Below are positions 23,873-34,902 of a DNA stretch of 64,000 nucleotides, piece by piece; the first letter of the stretch is position 1; each line of letters opens with the position of its first letter. The DNA lies in assembly GCF_932294415.1 (NCBI RefSeq), contig NC_065544.1:23411351-23475350 (forward strand), written 5' to 3'. The translations under genes were made by a program, and so were the position numbers. Source of the stretch: Quercus robur. Taxonomy: Eukaryota > Streptophyta > Magnoliopsida > Fagales > Fagaceae. Below the pieces are notes generated by a model. It did no database searches. It was not told the origin of the DNA and saw only the letters and a program-made list of their open reading frames with translations.

Positions 23873-24510
23873 ATGGTTTTGTGAGACATGGAGTAATGAA
23901 GGTGACTTGCTAATAATTGAATATTTTTTTGGAAAAAATTCAAACAAAACAATAAGCTTATACACATACAGTAATGTAATTCTCAACCGAGTGGTGAATA
24001 AATATTTGAAAAACTACGTAGTTTGATTAATTATTCTTCATTTCCGGTTGTAATACAACGATAGGCGTCATTAATTAAACATATATGGTATTATAGTACT
24101 CCTTTCAATTTTCACTCACTTATTATTTTATGAAACATGGAGTAATGAAGGTGAATTGCTAACAGTTGAATATTTCTTTGGAAAAATTCAAACAAAACTA
24201 TACGCTATACAGTAATACACTTATACACATATACTAATGTGGTTCTCAACTAAGTGAGTTCCAGTTAGCTTAACTTGTAAAATCTCTAATGGATGAATAA
24301 GAGATCTGGGATTCAACCCTTGCCAACACCAATAAGTGTTCAAATTGGTGTTTTAATCTGATAATAAAAAACTATTATTAAGAGCGGACGCCATAAGATG
24401 AAATTATCTATAAAAAAAAAAAGTGTTGTGAATAAATATTTGAAAAACTACATAGTTTGATTAATTATTCTTCATTTCCAGTTGTAATACAACGATAGCC
24501 AATAATTGAA
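23873..24510. repeat. Local ~250-bp direct duplication, second copy split by a SINE
   Basis: The block from 'gagacatggagtaatgaagg' to 'gttgtaatacaacgatagg' (23881-24066) recurs from 24133 to 24498. The second copy is interrupted at 24257-24420 by a SINE that is absent from the first copy. Confidence 0.75.
24257..24420 (+). mobile_element. tRNA-derived SINE
   Basis: Box A-like AGTTAGCTTAACTTGTAAA and box B GGGATTCAACCC are about 45 bp apart. The element ends in an A-rich tail and is bounded by short AAGTG repeats (24252-24256, 24421-24425). The unfilled site in the neighbouring duplicate near 23990 confirms it as an insertion. Confidence 0.75.
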
Positions 24511-27500
24511 CATTAAACATATCAGGATTGGTCTAAAAATATATCAAATGAAAAACATTATTTTTAGGACCTTTTTACTGCTTACATAAGTTTTTATTAG
24601 ATTTTGTAATATTGCAGCTTTTTGCAAACACCTAAAAATAGCTATGAAAATCATTGCTTCTAAATCATTTTTCTGAATATGGTCTTTTATTACCATTATT
24701 TTTTTAATAATTTGATAGTTACAATAAGAGGAATGATGGATTTAATGCATGAACATATTTCTGTAAATAATTAAAAGTTCTTTAATATAAACAAAATCCA
24801 AATTGTTTGGGACAAAGTTATATATTATGTAACTTTTATCCATATTGCACTAGTTAATAGTTTCTATTAAAGGGGTTTTTTTGACAATAGGAGCACGTGT
24901 AAGAACAAATGAAAAGGTGTAATCCAAATAGTAGAAAAAAGAAGACAAAAAGTATAAATTGAAGAAAAGAAGAATTTGAGTGCTCAAAATAATTACAAAA
25001 AACAAGCATATCAAACGCTTACAACTAAACCAAAAACTCTTTAGAGTTTAAACTACATTTTATTACTCATACCAAATATGTAATTTATTTTGAATTTGAC
25101 ATTGAATTTTTTTTAGTCGCATGCCTTATATATAATTGCATAAGGACCACCAAAGAGTTGTCATGTATTATTAAGTTTCATAAAAATGATAAATTTGAGT
25201 GAGGTTTTTATAAAATTTATATAATATCATTGTAATATTTTATTTATTTTTAAGGGAGTCAAACTCCTAAAATTTAAATTTTAATAAATAATATATATAG
25301 ATAATAGAGAGATGGTCCCCTTTAGCCCAGATATTGCAGTGTATTCCTACACTATAGTTGCAAATCACCTAAAGATCATTTTGAAGGACCAAACCAACAC
25401 CACATAAAACCTTCTTATTTTTTATAATCTTTTTTGTTTGATTGACATTTTTCTTGATTTAATGGTAAGTTTCTGGATACTTTCTTTCTCTGCTAGAGTA
25501 TGCCATGCCTTTTCCTATCCTATACTATATAGAAGCAAATCACCTAATATTTTATTTCCTATGTGTTTGTATGATTAATTCTTTTTTAATTAATGGTAAG
25601 CTCATGGACGGTTACTTTGTTAGACTAAATATTTTAAATGCTTGTTTTATATGTAAGTGGGTATAGTCAAGTAGCCAAATTACATACAGAAAATTCATCA
25701 ATTGTAAAAAAGTGTTTTAAATGCCACATAAGAAGACCTTGGCAATTTGGTTACTTGACCTCATAGCAAAATATTTCAATTTTAGTTTTTTTTTTTTTTT
25801 TTAATAGCTCTTATTTCACAAATTATAAAATAATCCTCAAGATACATTTCGCTCTTGTGATTATGAGTTAAGCTTTAATTAAGACTTCATCCTAAAAAGG
25901 AAGAAAAAGGATTATGTTAAAAAATTTTAATTAAAAAAATTACTTACAATTTATTTTCTTTATAAAAAAAAAGTCATTCATTATCATTACACAATTTCAG
26001 ATTTTTTTTTCTTTTTTCTTTTTTCTTTTTAAAAAAAAATAATTAATCATTTTGGAGCCGCCAAGTGTGAAGTGATTCTTAGTAGGCTTCAAAATTGAGT
26101 CGACTCATCTGTCAGCTGAGCTGATTTGCCTAGTCAATTTAATTGATAAGTGGGCTAGTTTGGGCTTTTAAGTTAAGGAAATGGAATTGAGCTTGAAGAT
26201 AGCCTGGCCCAGAAGAACTATAATCATAGCAAGTATTGGGCCACAATTGTCTGAATGCAAAACAAAAGAATTAAATGGTCAAATTATACTCTCTTTTATA
26301 TATTTATTTATTTTTAATGTGAGGTCAAATTATACTCTTTTTTTTTTTTTTTTAATAATTACAATAGAAAGAGAGAGAATTTGAATTCTAGATGTCTTAG
26401 AGTAGAAAGTATTAAGAGAAGTCAATCATTTAAGTGACAAGGCTAGATAGTCAAACTGTACTTATATGTGTTACTATCATACTATGTTAATTTAGTCCTT
26501 ATATTTTAAAGTTGACTACTAATGTGAGAGAGAAATGTGGAGGTGGAAAAAAACAGTTTAGTTATAATAAAAAAATGGTACGATTGTGGGGAAAAAATAA
26601 AACAGTTTTATTTTTTATTTTTTTCAAAAAGAAGAAGTTGTATTAGTACTTGATAACTAACATGAGAGAGAAATGTGGAGGTGGGAGAAAAAACTGTTTT
26701 TTTTTTTTTTTTTAAATTAGCTAAAATTTAGGAGTTTTTAAATTAGCAATTTTACATATATAACCCGATTATTTATACTTCGTAAACTAGTAAATTTGAG
26801 GGTATTTTGGGTATCAAAATTGAGGATCTCAAATAGGAGAAATCCCTTAAATAGTAGTATAGATGATGGATATAAGGATTACATTGCCCAAAAAAGATTA
26901 TAAATTTAAAGTCAAAATTCAAACTTATGGATCATTTTGGACATTTGAAAACTCCCTCCCTACCATTCTAGTTAGTACAATAATGTTCATGATTAGAGAG
27001 AGAAAGCAGAAGACAAGAACAAAATTTAAAATTTAAAACTAATAATAATCTTATAAGATGATCTTATGAGGCTTCTCTCTCATGATACTTGTAGATTCTA
27101 TATGTGTAAGTTTCTCATGTTATAAGAGGATGATCTTATGAGACTAACCCATGCATGAAATACCTACCAAAAAATCTACAACACTGGAAGACCATCTAAT
27201 TCTTACCATATGTTTTTAAGTGTTTTGTAGAGAAAACATACAGTAAAATGAAAAATTACAAAGAAGAAATTACTACAACTGAACTGAAGGAATTATTCTA
27301 GTCTATAGCCTTCTCCTAGAAAACTATTTGATGGAAAACACGTGTTTATTTTTTCTTTTTCTTTTTATACAAAGGCTAGATTAGGGACCCTCTTAATTTT
27401 AAGGTTTGTTCACTTTACAAAATAATATTATAAGTGTTTATTCACAAAGACTCCTAAATCCTAATAGGATGAGTTTTTATATGTCACTCTTATTATCAAT

Positions 27501-27601
27501 AAGTCTAGTTAACGATTGCCCTTAAAGCATTTGTTAATAGATCATTTTAGGAAAGTTTTAATACCACTTTCATAAGAAATATAATTTCCCATCAAAATTT
27601 T
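24511..27601. other. AT-rich intergenic DNA without recognised genes
   Basis: No frame with coding character is found. Small direct repeats occur: 'gagagagaaatgtggaggtgg' near 26525 and 26665, and 'gatgatcttatgag' near 27057 and 27128. Poly-T tracts lie at about 25785-25802, 26338-26353 and 26697-26713. Confidence 0.5.
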
Positions 27602-27613
27602 CTAAAAATATTT

Positions 27614-27780
27614 ATATATATATATATTTTAATACAAGATAAAATTTATACTCTAGCCTAATCTAAGTGTATATGTGTATGAAGCTCCCTCCTAGAGACT
27701 TGAACCCCGACCCTTGCCCCTCACACCCCACAAGCATTTATACTTGTGGAGTGACCACTGCACCAAGGGTGTGCGGTGGT
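27614..27780 (-). mobile_element. tRNA-derived SINE (minus strand) with 11-bp target duplication
   Basis: Read on the minus strand, it begins CCACCGCACACCCTTGGTG and contains box A-like GGTGCAGTGGTCACTCC and box B GGGGTTCAAGTCTC. Perfect flanking repeats TAAAAATATTT lie at 27603-27613 and 27781-27791. Its AT-rich 3' tail is on the left. Confidence 0.85.
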
Positions 27781-28076
27781 TAAAAATATTTTTTAAACCA
27801 ATGCCTTTAGGGTTTTCATTAACTTTTCTCTGTCAATAAAATAACATAAATCCAAATTTATAATAATTAAATGATTCAAATAAATTCTATGTAGGTAATA
27901 TTAAGTCTCTTCATAGTGATAGAGAAAATCTAACAAACTTATCTGTGTGATATGAGCTCAATTGTCTTTGAATCTTTTTTAACAATTTTCTTTTGAAGAA
28001 TCTTGGAAGGCAATGAAAGTTTATATTCCTTAGCATGTTTCGGTCGAAAGGGAAGAATTAAAGCTGAACTCTCCCT

Positions 28077-28316
28077 CTAGAATTTCAAGGTGGTCGAAAT
28101 TTTGAGGACATAATATAGTCCTCTTTGTGCATCTTTTCTTCTTTTCTCTTTTAGTTCTTTCGAAAGTTTGAGTTTTTCCTTCTTAATTTCTTGCACTTTT
28201 TTTTTCCTTCTTCTTTGAATCAATTTCCCATGAATTCCTCTCACTCCATTTGCAAACAATACTTCATAAGGTATGTCACTCTCCACATGATTAAGGATCA
28301 AGGTTTGCTCTAACAT
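28077..28316 (-). CDS. Short unrecognised ORF, basic coiled-coil-like
   Basis: A 79-codon frame on the minus strand. The first half reads like folded protein (LNHVESDIPYEVLFANGV); the second half is a Lys/Glu-rich stretch that could form a charged helix. I do not recognise a family. The frame upstream of the Met stays open for a few codons, and no promoter or splice signals stand out. It may be a remnant of a retroelement polyprotein or chance. Confidence 0.2.
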   Translation of the reverse strand: MLEQTLILNHVESDIPYEVLFANGVRGIHGKLIQRRRKKKVQEIKKEKLKLSKELKEKRRKDAQRGLYYVLKISTTLKF

Positions 28317-28660
28317 CCTACCCGCTATAAATGTTTTTCAAGCTATGAAAGGGTAGCTTTCTAAAATTCTTGCAATTCAAACTTTTTTAAATTTAAGTTT
28401 CTTAAATGATGGCCATTGTGCCTTGAGCAAAATTGTAGATTTTAAAGCTTTCTTGTAGTTTTTTGTTAGATGAGAATCTTGATCATGATGAATTTTCTTG
28501 TCAAAAGGGAACTCCTAACTTGTAATATTTACAACATACAAAATTTTATTCAGTCTTGCCAAAAAAAAAAAAAATTACATACAAACATATAGGAATTTTT
28601 TTACATGAGCACATTTTTTTCTTTTTGAACATACAAAATTTTGTATGTGCAAATTTTTTA

Positions 28661-29734
28661 GGCAAAAAGCACATTTTAGTCCCTACATTTTCAAGCGATT
28701 TCCATTTTAGTTCCTACATTTTATTTTTACCGTTTTTAGTCCTTATCCTGAAAAACTCTTCCCGTTTTGGTCTCTGCCGTTACATCAGAAACGGAAAAAG
28801 CTGATGTGGCAAACAACATGAATAAATAACACTAAATTAATGTCCACATGGCTTAAATTAATAATAATAAAATGTTTTTTGGCATTAAAAAATGCCATGT
28901 CAACATCTAAATTAAAAAAAAAATTAAAAACAGAATTAAAAACTAAAAATCATATGAATTGAGATTTAAGTGTGTCTTGAACAAGAACAACAAGAACACA
29001 AACCCAGAAATTTAAAAAAAAAAAAAATCTAGTTGGGTCTGAGATGTGAAAGAACAAGTGGAGCCAACAAATCAGGGTAGAAAGACCGTGAATCAAGGTC
29101 ACAGGGGAGCCATCAAATCAACAACAACAGCTAGCAACCATCAAACATGGAGGATAAGAACAAAAATAAGAATAAAGAGGACATCCATTGGGTAAACCTT
29201 AAACCTATCTTCCATTTTTCTATCTTCAATCTCTGTGATGTTTGCATTTTCACTTACTTCATGGTCAATCCGTGATTTACTTAGCCTCCACACCATCGAT
29301 CCGTTGTTCACACGCCGCTTAGGACCTCCTAGGAACCAGATCGAAGTTGGAGGTTTGAGAGGGATTCATTTTGAGAGACGGGTCTTGGGTTTTCGGGTTT
29401 AGGTTGAGAGAGAGAGGTTGAGATCGAGGATGGAGAAGAGAAGAGAAGATGAGGCTATCACCAGGATGGTGATGGCTAGCATTGAGCGGTGAGGACCATT
29501 AAGGTCCGATCGAGTGTTGGTTCTAAGAGTGTGAGATTTAGAGTGAGAAATAAATTTAGAGAGTTTTTGGTGATGATCGGAGAGAAGAGTTTGAGTGGCT
29601 TCGGCCATGGGGTTTCAGAGTGTAGGCTTGGGTTTTGGGTTTGAGAACTAAGAGGTAGAGAAATGGGAAGGGATAGCTTCAGTGAGAAAGAGAAGTTGGG
29701 TCTGAGATGTGAAGTTTACATTTTGTTAGCGTTG

Positions 29735-29765
<31 letters not shown>

Positions 29766-30156
29766 CTGGGTTTGTGTTCTTAGATCTGAGTTTATGTTCT
29801 TATTGTTCTTGTTCAAGACATACTTAAATCTCAATTCATATAATTTTTAGTTTTTAATTCTGTTTTTAATTTTTTTTTAGTTAAAATTAGTAAATTAATT
29901 TTTTTAATTTAGATGCTGACATGACATTTTTTAATACCAAAAAACATTTTTTATTATTAATTTAAGCCACGTGGACATTAATTTAGTATTATTTATTCCT
30001 ACCGTTTGTCACGTCAGCTTTTTTGTTTCTAATGTAACGACAAGGATCAAAACGAAAAGCATTTTTCAAAATAAAAACTAAAAACGATAAAACTAAAATG
30101 TAAAGACTAAAATGAAAATCACCTAAAAATATAGATACTAAAAGGCACTTTTCGCC
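28661..30156. mobile_element. Mutator-like element with long terminal inverted repeats and 9-bp target duplication
   Basis: The left end GGCAAAAAGCACATTTTAGT and the inverse right end GGCGAAAAGTGCCTTTTAGT begin inverted repeats of roughly 350 bp (left about 28661-29020, right about 29760-30156). An exact 9-bp repeat AATTTTTTA flanks both sides (28652-28660, 30157-30165), the length typical of Mutator transposons. The interior (about 29030-29740) has no transposase. It holds a unique GC-richer tract with a 69-codon minus frame (29399-29608) and a 20-bp direct repeat at its two edges, so captured host DNA is possible. Confidence 0.88.
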
Positions 30157-30256
30157 AATTTTTTAAACATGCAAAATTTTGTATGCGGAGAATATGTTAT
30201 AAAGAAATTCTTAAACTAGGGGCATCGGCCCATAGGTTCACAATAGGCATATCAGA

Positions 30257-30440
30257 GGGGCATTTACCCAATAGATAATTCAAAGGAAAGAAAGTTTTGT
30301 TTGTTGTCTTTTGCAGGTTGTCAAAAGTCATTTCACTTGTCCTATATCACAGGGGCATTTACCCAATAGAAAATTGAAAGGAAAGGAAGTTTTGTTTGTT
30401 GTCTTTTGCAGGTGATCAAAAGTCATTTCACTTGACCGTT
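30257..30440. repeat. 95-bp tandem duplication
   Basis: 'ggggcatttacccaatagat' (30257) recurs at 30352 with offset 95. Both units continue through 'ttgttgtcttttgcaggt' to 'caaaagtcatttcacttg' with few differences. Confidence 0.85.
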
Positions 30441-30450
30441 CTCCATACAC

Positions 30451-31076
30451 AGTGACGATTTTAGGAATTTGCTTTTTTAAGGTGTTCATTTATAAATTTA
30501 AATTATACAAAATTTAATAAAAAGATAATTTGAATATTTGATACATTTTTAAATTAAGTTGTTAAGGAGAGTAAAATTGTTGCAATTGTAAAGTCAAAAA
30601 TAAATAGTATAACTATCTTCACTATCAAGAAGAACTCACAATCACAATATTTTTCTTGGTACCAATTTTTTAAAGAAAAATGAAATTAGGGATTATTTTT
30701 ATTGAGCTACAAATTTAAATAGTTAACGATTTTTATCTTTTTGTTGAATAATATGTTCACTTGTTGTTATTTGATCTTATCTTGTTTTTGTTTAGTTTAT
30801 GTTTATTATTTGGGCTAATATTTATGGTTGTTATTTAAGTTTTTTTTTTTTAATTTTGAAATATTACTTCATCCACAACATTTTTATAATAAATTTTATG
30901 AAAAAAACTATTATTGATGGGTAAAAAAATAATATCAGTATTGGGTTTAAATTAGAACCAGTAACAACTTACTATATTAAATTTGTTGTGAAATTATTGT
31001 GAAAATGTTGAGTGTTCAAATTTTTATTAAGATGATCACAATAAATTAATTTAGTATATAATATATTTTTAGCAAG

Positions 31077-31107
<31 letters not shown>

Positions 31108-31146
31108 TTTGACTACCCTGACTTGCATGGGAAGCCGCCAGTGATA
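30451..31146. mobile_element. Possible degenerate hAT-like element
   Basis: Starts CAGTGACGATTTTAGGAAT and ends GGGAAGCCGCCAGTG, reminiscent of the CAGTGGCGG termini at 21654. No matching 8-bp flanks were found, so this is tentative. An (AT)n tract lies at 31076-31100. Confidence 0.3.
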
Positions 31147-31761
31147 AGGCGCCTTGTGAGTTGTGACAAAAGGCAAGGCCATCAAAGTTGAATGGTACTA
31201 ATTCCAGGTTTGCAGATGAGAAATTTTTTTAAAATGGGCCCAATTTATTTGGATCCAATATTTTTGTTTTAAGGGTTCAGAGCCTTGAAAAAACTCTCAA
31301 AACTTTTCAAAAGAATCCCTAGCTTAAGGGCTTAAATCCTAAAGGACCACAAAGTTTTTCAAGAATTTGACTTAAAAGTTTAAGGCCCATTGACCCATAA
31401 AGATTTTTATAAAAAATATTGGCTTAAGGAAGAACTTTCAAAATTTAAAAGGCCCATGGCCCTAGAACCCGTAAGTCATCCAAAATCCCAAATGTCCATC
31501 AAAAAGAATCGTCAACATTTGTAAACAAAACTTTGGACTTAAAAACCACTTAATTATTATTATTATTTTTTAAGAAAGTAGATTTCATCTTGGGATTAAG
31601 TCTCAAAAAATTAACAAAAAATTTCTTTTCAAAGGAATCAATCGTTCATCAAAAAATCTAGATTTTTCTAAAATTATGTTCGGAAACATAAGAATTCCAA
31701 ATTACCCTTCTTTCAACTAAGAAAGTTAAAAAGATTTTATCAAGATTTTTAAGCTTGTGCT
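31147..31761. other. Old repeat DNA flanking a solo LTR (left part)
   Basis: AT-rich, with recurring 'aaggcccat' and 'cttaagg' phrases and no open frame. It looks like the left part of an older degenerate element into which the solo LTR inserted; the right part continues at 33693. Confidence 0.4.
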
Positions 31762-33692
31762 TGTTGAGGGCCATTTGTAGAAGCCCAGGCAGACAAAAAA
31801 GCCCAATAATGAGGGCTATAAAGAATTGACAAGATAAATAGCAAAAAACCTATTAGGCCCAAGCGGCAGGAATAATGGATCACAGGCCCAACAAATAAAT
31901 AAATGGGTCTTGAAGAGGCAAGCGGGCTTAAAGAAGCCAGGAAATAAAGAAATAGCATCCCATGGGCAGAGTATGAGGTAGAAAAGTGAGAAAGGGCCAC
32001 CGCAAGCCCAAGGCAATGCAAACTAAGAGAGTAAGGGGTTTATGGCAAGCCCATGAACCCCAAAGATAAAAATAAGGTTATTGGACCGGGGAAGCCTAAT
32101 GAAGTTAGTAAAAAAGGCCCATGGGAGTGTGGAATTAGCAAACGGGCCGAGGAAGCCCAAAGAAAGTAATCGGGCCGTGGATGCCCAAAGGAAAGCCCAA
32201 AGGGACATAGGAGCCCATGAGTAAAAGCAAAATAGTGCCCATAACAGGCCATTGAGGAAATGGATAAACGGCTGGCCCAAAAAAGAGGTCCAGCAGGATT
32301 AAGTTATTATGGCAGGAATAACAGTTCAATGTTGCAGGAAATAAAGAAAATCAAGAGTGGGCCAAAGAAATGTAAGGCCTATCATCATACAAAGCCCAGC
32401 TCCTGAATGGAGTGGAAAACCAAGGAAAGGCCCACATTAAAGGTCAGAAAACACAAACAGAGAGTCTCCAGATCACGGCAGACGCATGAGCAGCAGGCAG
32501 ACTCTTGGACATATTTGAAAGGGAAGCACGCGCAAGGCTCAGGCACCACCAGCCTGTACCCAGCCAATATAGGACGTGGTGGGGTCATGGGCCAGAGGTA
32601 AGAGGCAAGAGGGGCATGGTTTGGTGGTGGGGAGAGGGGAAAAGATCTATTTGCGGCTCCTGCCCAAACCCTTTTAGGAGGTACGTCCTGCTGGGATGAC
32701 AGACCACCCAAAAGAGGCAAGTTTGAGGGGGAACCGTTGGGTGCATGCCTTGAGAGTAGAGAGAGAGAGCATTTATACCGTGGCAGGAAAGAAGTGCAAC
32801 GGTAGAGGGAGAAATGAAACCTGCCTTTGTCTGGCAAGAGTGAGTGGCACACACCTTTAGTGGTGGACAAGTACGCCCAGACCAGACAGAGATGGTTAAG
32901 GGGTAAAATGGTAAAATCTTGGTCACAGCAGGCACTATAAAAAGGCTCTTACCGTGCCCTGAAAACAGGATCGAAAAACAGAGTACTTTTACGGAGTGAA
33001 AAGAAAAACAGAGTAAGAAGAAAAGAAAAAAGATAAGAAAGAAAACAGAGAAGAAAAGAAAGGAAACTAAGGAAAAAGGAGAGTTAGTTCAATGGGCATG
33101 CACCAATAGATCGGTTTCCCTCTCTCCCCCTTCAAATCTTACTTTCTTCCAAAACGTAAACAAGGACTCTTTCTTTTTGGGCAATAACCATTCAGGTTCG
33201 ATTCCTTCAAAGCCATTAATCCCCACGGCAGGATCTTTTTCCTGAGAGATTATTTGCATTGAGAAGAGGCGTTCTCTCCTCTTTGACTTTGCTGCGGCAA
33301 ACTAAGCTTAAAACTTGATTTATGCCCATTTGATTAGCTAGTATTATTTTCTTCATTTTTCTCTGTGATTGACATCATTATAACTGTAATCATGCTTTAT
33401 TAGTAGGGAGTACATAGCCATTTATTTAAATAGTCAGAGTACTCTATTTTTTTATTATTATTATATCTGCCTGCCGTAACTCGTCTGCAACAGTTCTACT
33501 TACCATAAGTTTACTCCTGGCAGACAAGGCATAAGTTTGTGCACAAACCGACCCAAGTTGAGTTACAATTGGACCGGCCCCAACTCTCTTACTCAGAAAT
33601 ATTCGGGTCCATTACCACAGGAGGCAGCCCAGTTCATTACCGCATGAGGCAGCCCAAGCCCAATACACCATACACAAAAAAAGGCCCCTAGA
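31762..33692 (+). mobile_element. Solo LTR (family shared with 54223-56521)
   Basis: The LTR begins TGTTGAGGGCC and ends GGCCCCTAGA. It is flanked by a perfect 5-bp duplication GTGCT (31757-31761, 33693-33697), as LTR retrotransposons make. It is rich in 'gggcc' and 'gaagccca' phrases. A likely Pol II TATA (CTATAAAAAGGCTC near 32935) follows a segment shared with the other copy (TACCCAGCCAATATAGG near 32556). No internal gag-pol is present, so one LTR remains after recombination. Confidence 0.82.
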
Positions 33693-34332
33693 GTGCTCAA
33701 GATTTGATTTTGGAAACTTTTTATCCTCTAGAAATTAAAATTTTCAAAATACCAAGGTTCTATAAAATTTCAAAATTCTCATTCGAATTTCCTAAAGTTG
33801 GTTAAAATTCCAAAATACTCTTCAACATATCCTTAAGACATATTTCAACCTTCTTGAAAACAGTTGAATAAAAAGGAAGGACACACTTCAACCTCTCTCA
33901 AAATAGTTGAATAAATGCCCTACCCCTAGCCCTTAGGACACACTTCAACCCCCTTGGAGATGGTTGATTAAATGCCCTACCCTTAGGATACACTTCAACC
34001 TCCCCTATAAAGATGGTTCAATAATTAATTAATTATTATCTAAAACTTTTTTTTTTCAAGAGTAATTTTGAAATTATGCAAAAAAAAAAAGAATAAATAA
34101 TTCCTATTTTTTTTTCAAAAAAAATAATAAATCCTTTTTTGATATTTTTTTTTTTTTGGTTGAGAATCATGAATTAATTTAGTGGGCTGTTTCCTAAAAA
34201 AAAAAATTGGTGGGTTGTTAGACAATAAGAATATGTATAGAGTTGGACTAATTTTTGTAAATGGGCCTAGAACCCTAGTCTTTTTATTTGTCCTTTCCCA
34301 GCTCTCTCATATTTCCTTATCTTTCTCTATAT
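33693..34332. repeat. Degenerate tandem repeats, right flank of solo LTR
   Basis: Between about 33835 and 34025, four imperfect units of 45-57 bp occur, with 'gacacacttcaacctc' and 'agttgaataaatgccctacc' cores. The remainder is AT-rich. Confidence 0.6.
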
Positions 34333-34537
34333 TAGGAAAATGTATTTTATATCAAATGATACCATGTCATTCGTATCAAAATCCAATAAACAAAAGACAT
34401 GTGTGCAAAAATAACTACTCACTAATACATGTCTTTCATTTGTTAATAGATTAGTTATTTTTTGCTCACATGTCTCACACTTATTGGATTTTGATACCGC
34501 TGATATGGTATCATTTGATACCAAATACTTTCTCCTA
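34333..34537. mobile_element. Foldback MITE-like element
   Basis: The left arm TAGGAAAATGTATTTTATAT and the inverse right arm TAGGAGAAAGTATTTGGTAT extend as a near-complete inverted repeat of about 80 bp, including 'caaatgatacca' and 'tatcaaaatccaataa'. The ends can be read as TA-flanked. The interior is non-coding. Confidence 0.7.
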
Positions 34538-34902
34538 GACTAGAGTGCCACAACCAATATCAGTCCCTCCACCCCAATTAGAATTAGAATTCTCTAGGTA
34601 TTCAAAATTCTTTGAGGCTCATTGTTTCTCTTATCGATTGGTTGCACATGAGTTTATCACAATACAGTCAATTGGGGAGGTACTTTAGTAGGGGAGGTGG
34701 GCTTTGGAAATACTTTAGGTGATATTCTAGAGATAGCCTATAAAAGTGAGAAGTTGATAATCTAATAAAAAATAGGAAACAAACGGAAAGAAATGATAAT
34801 AATAATTATAACAACAATGTTATCATTTGAGAACACTCAAAATACTAGGTATTGAGCATTCTCAAAAAAAAAAAAAAAAAAAAAAAGAGAAGAATACTAG
34901 GT

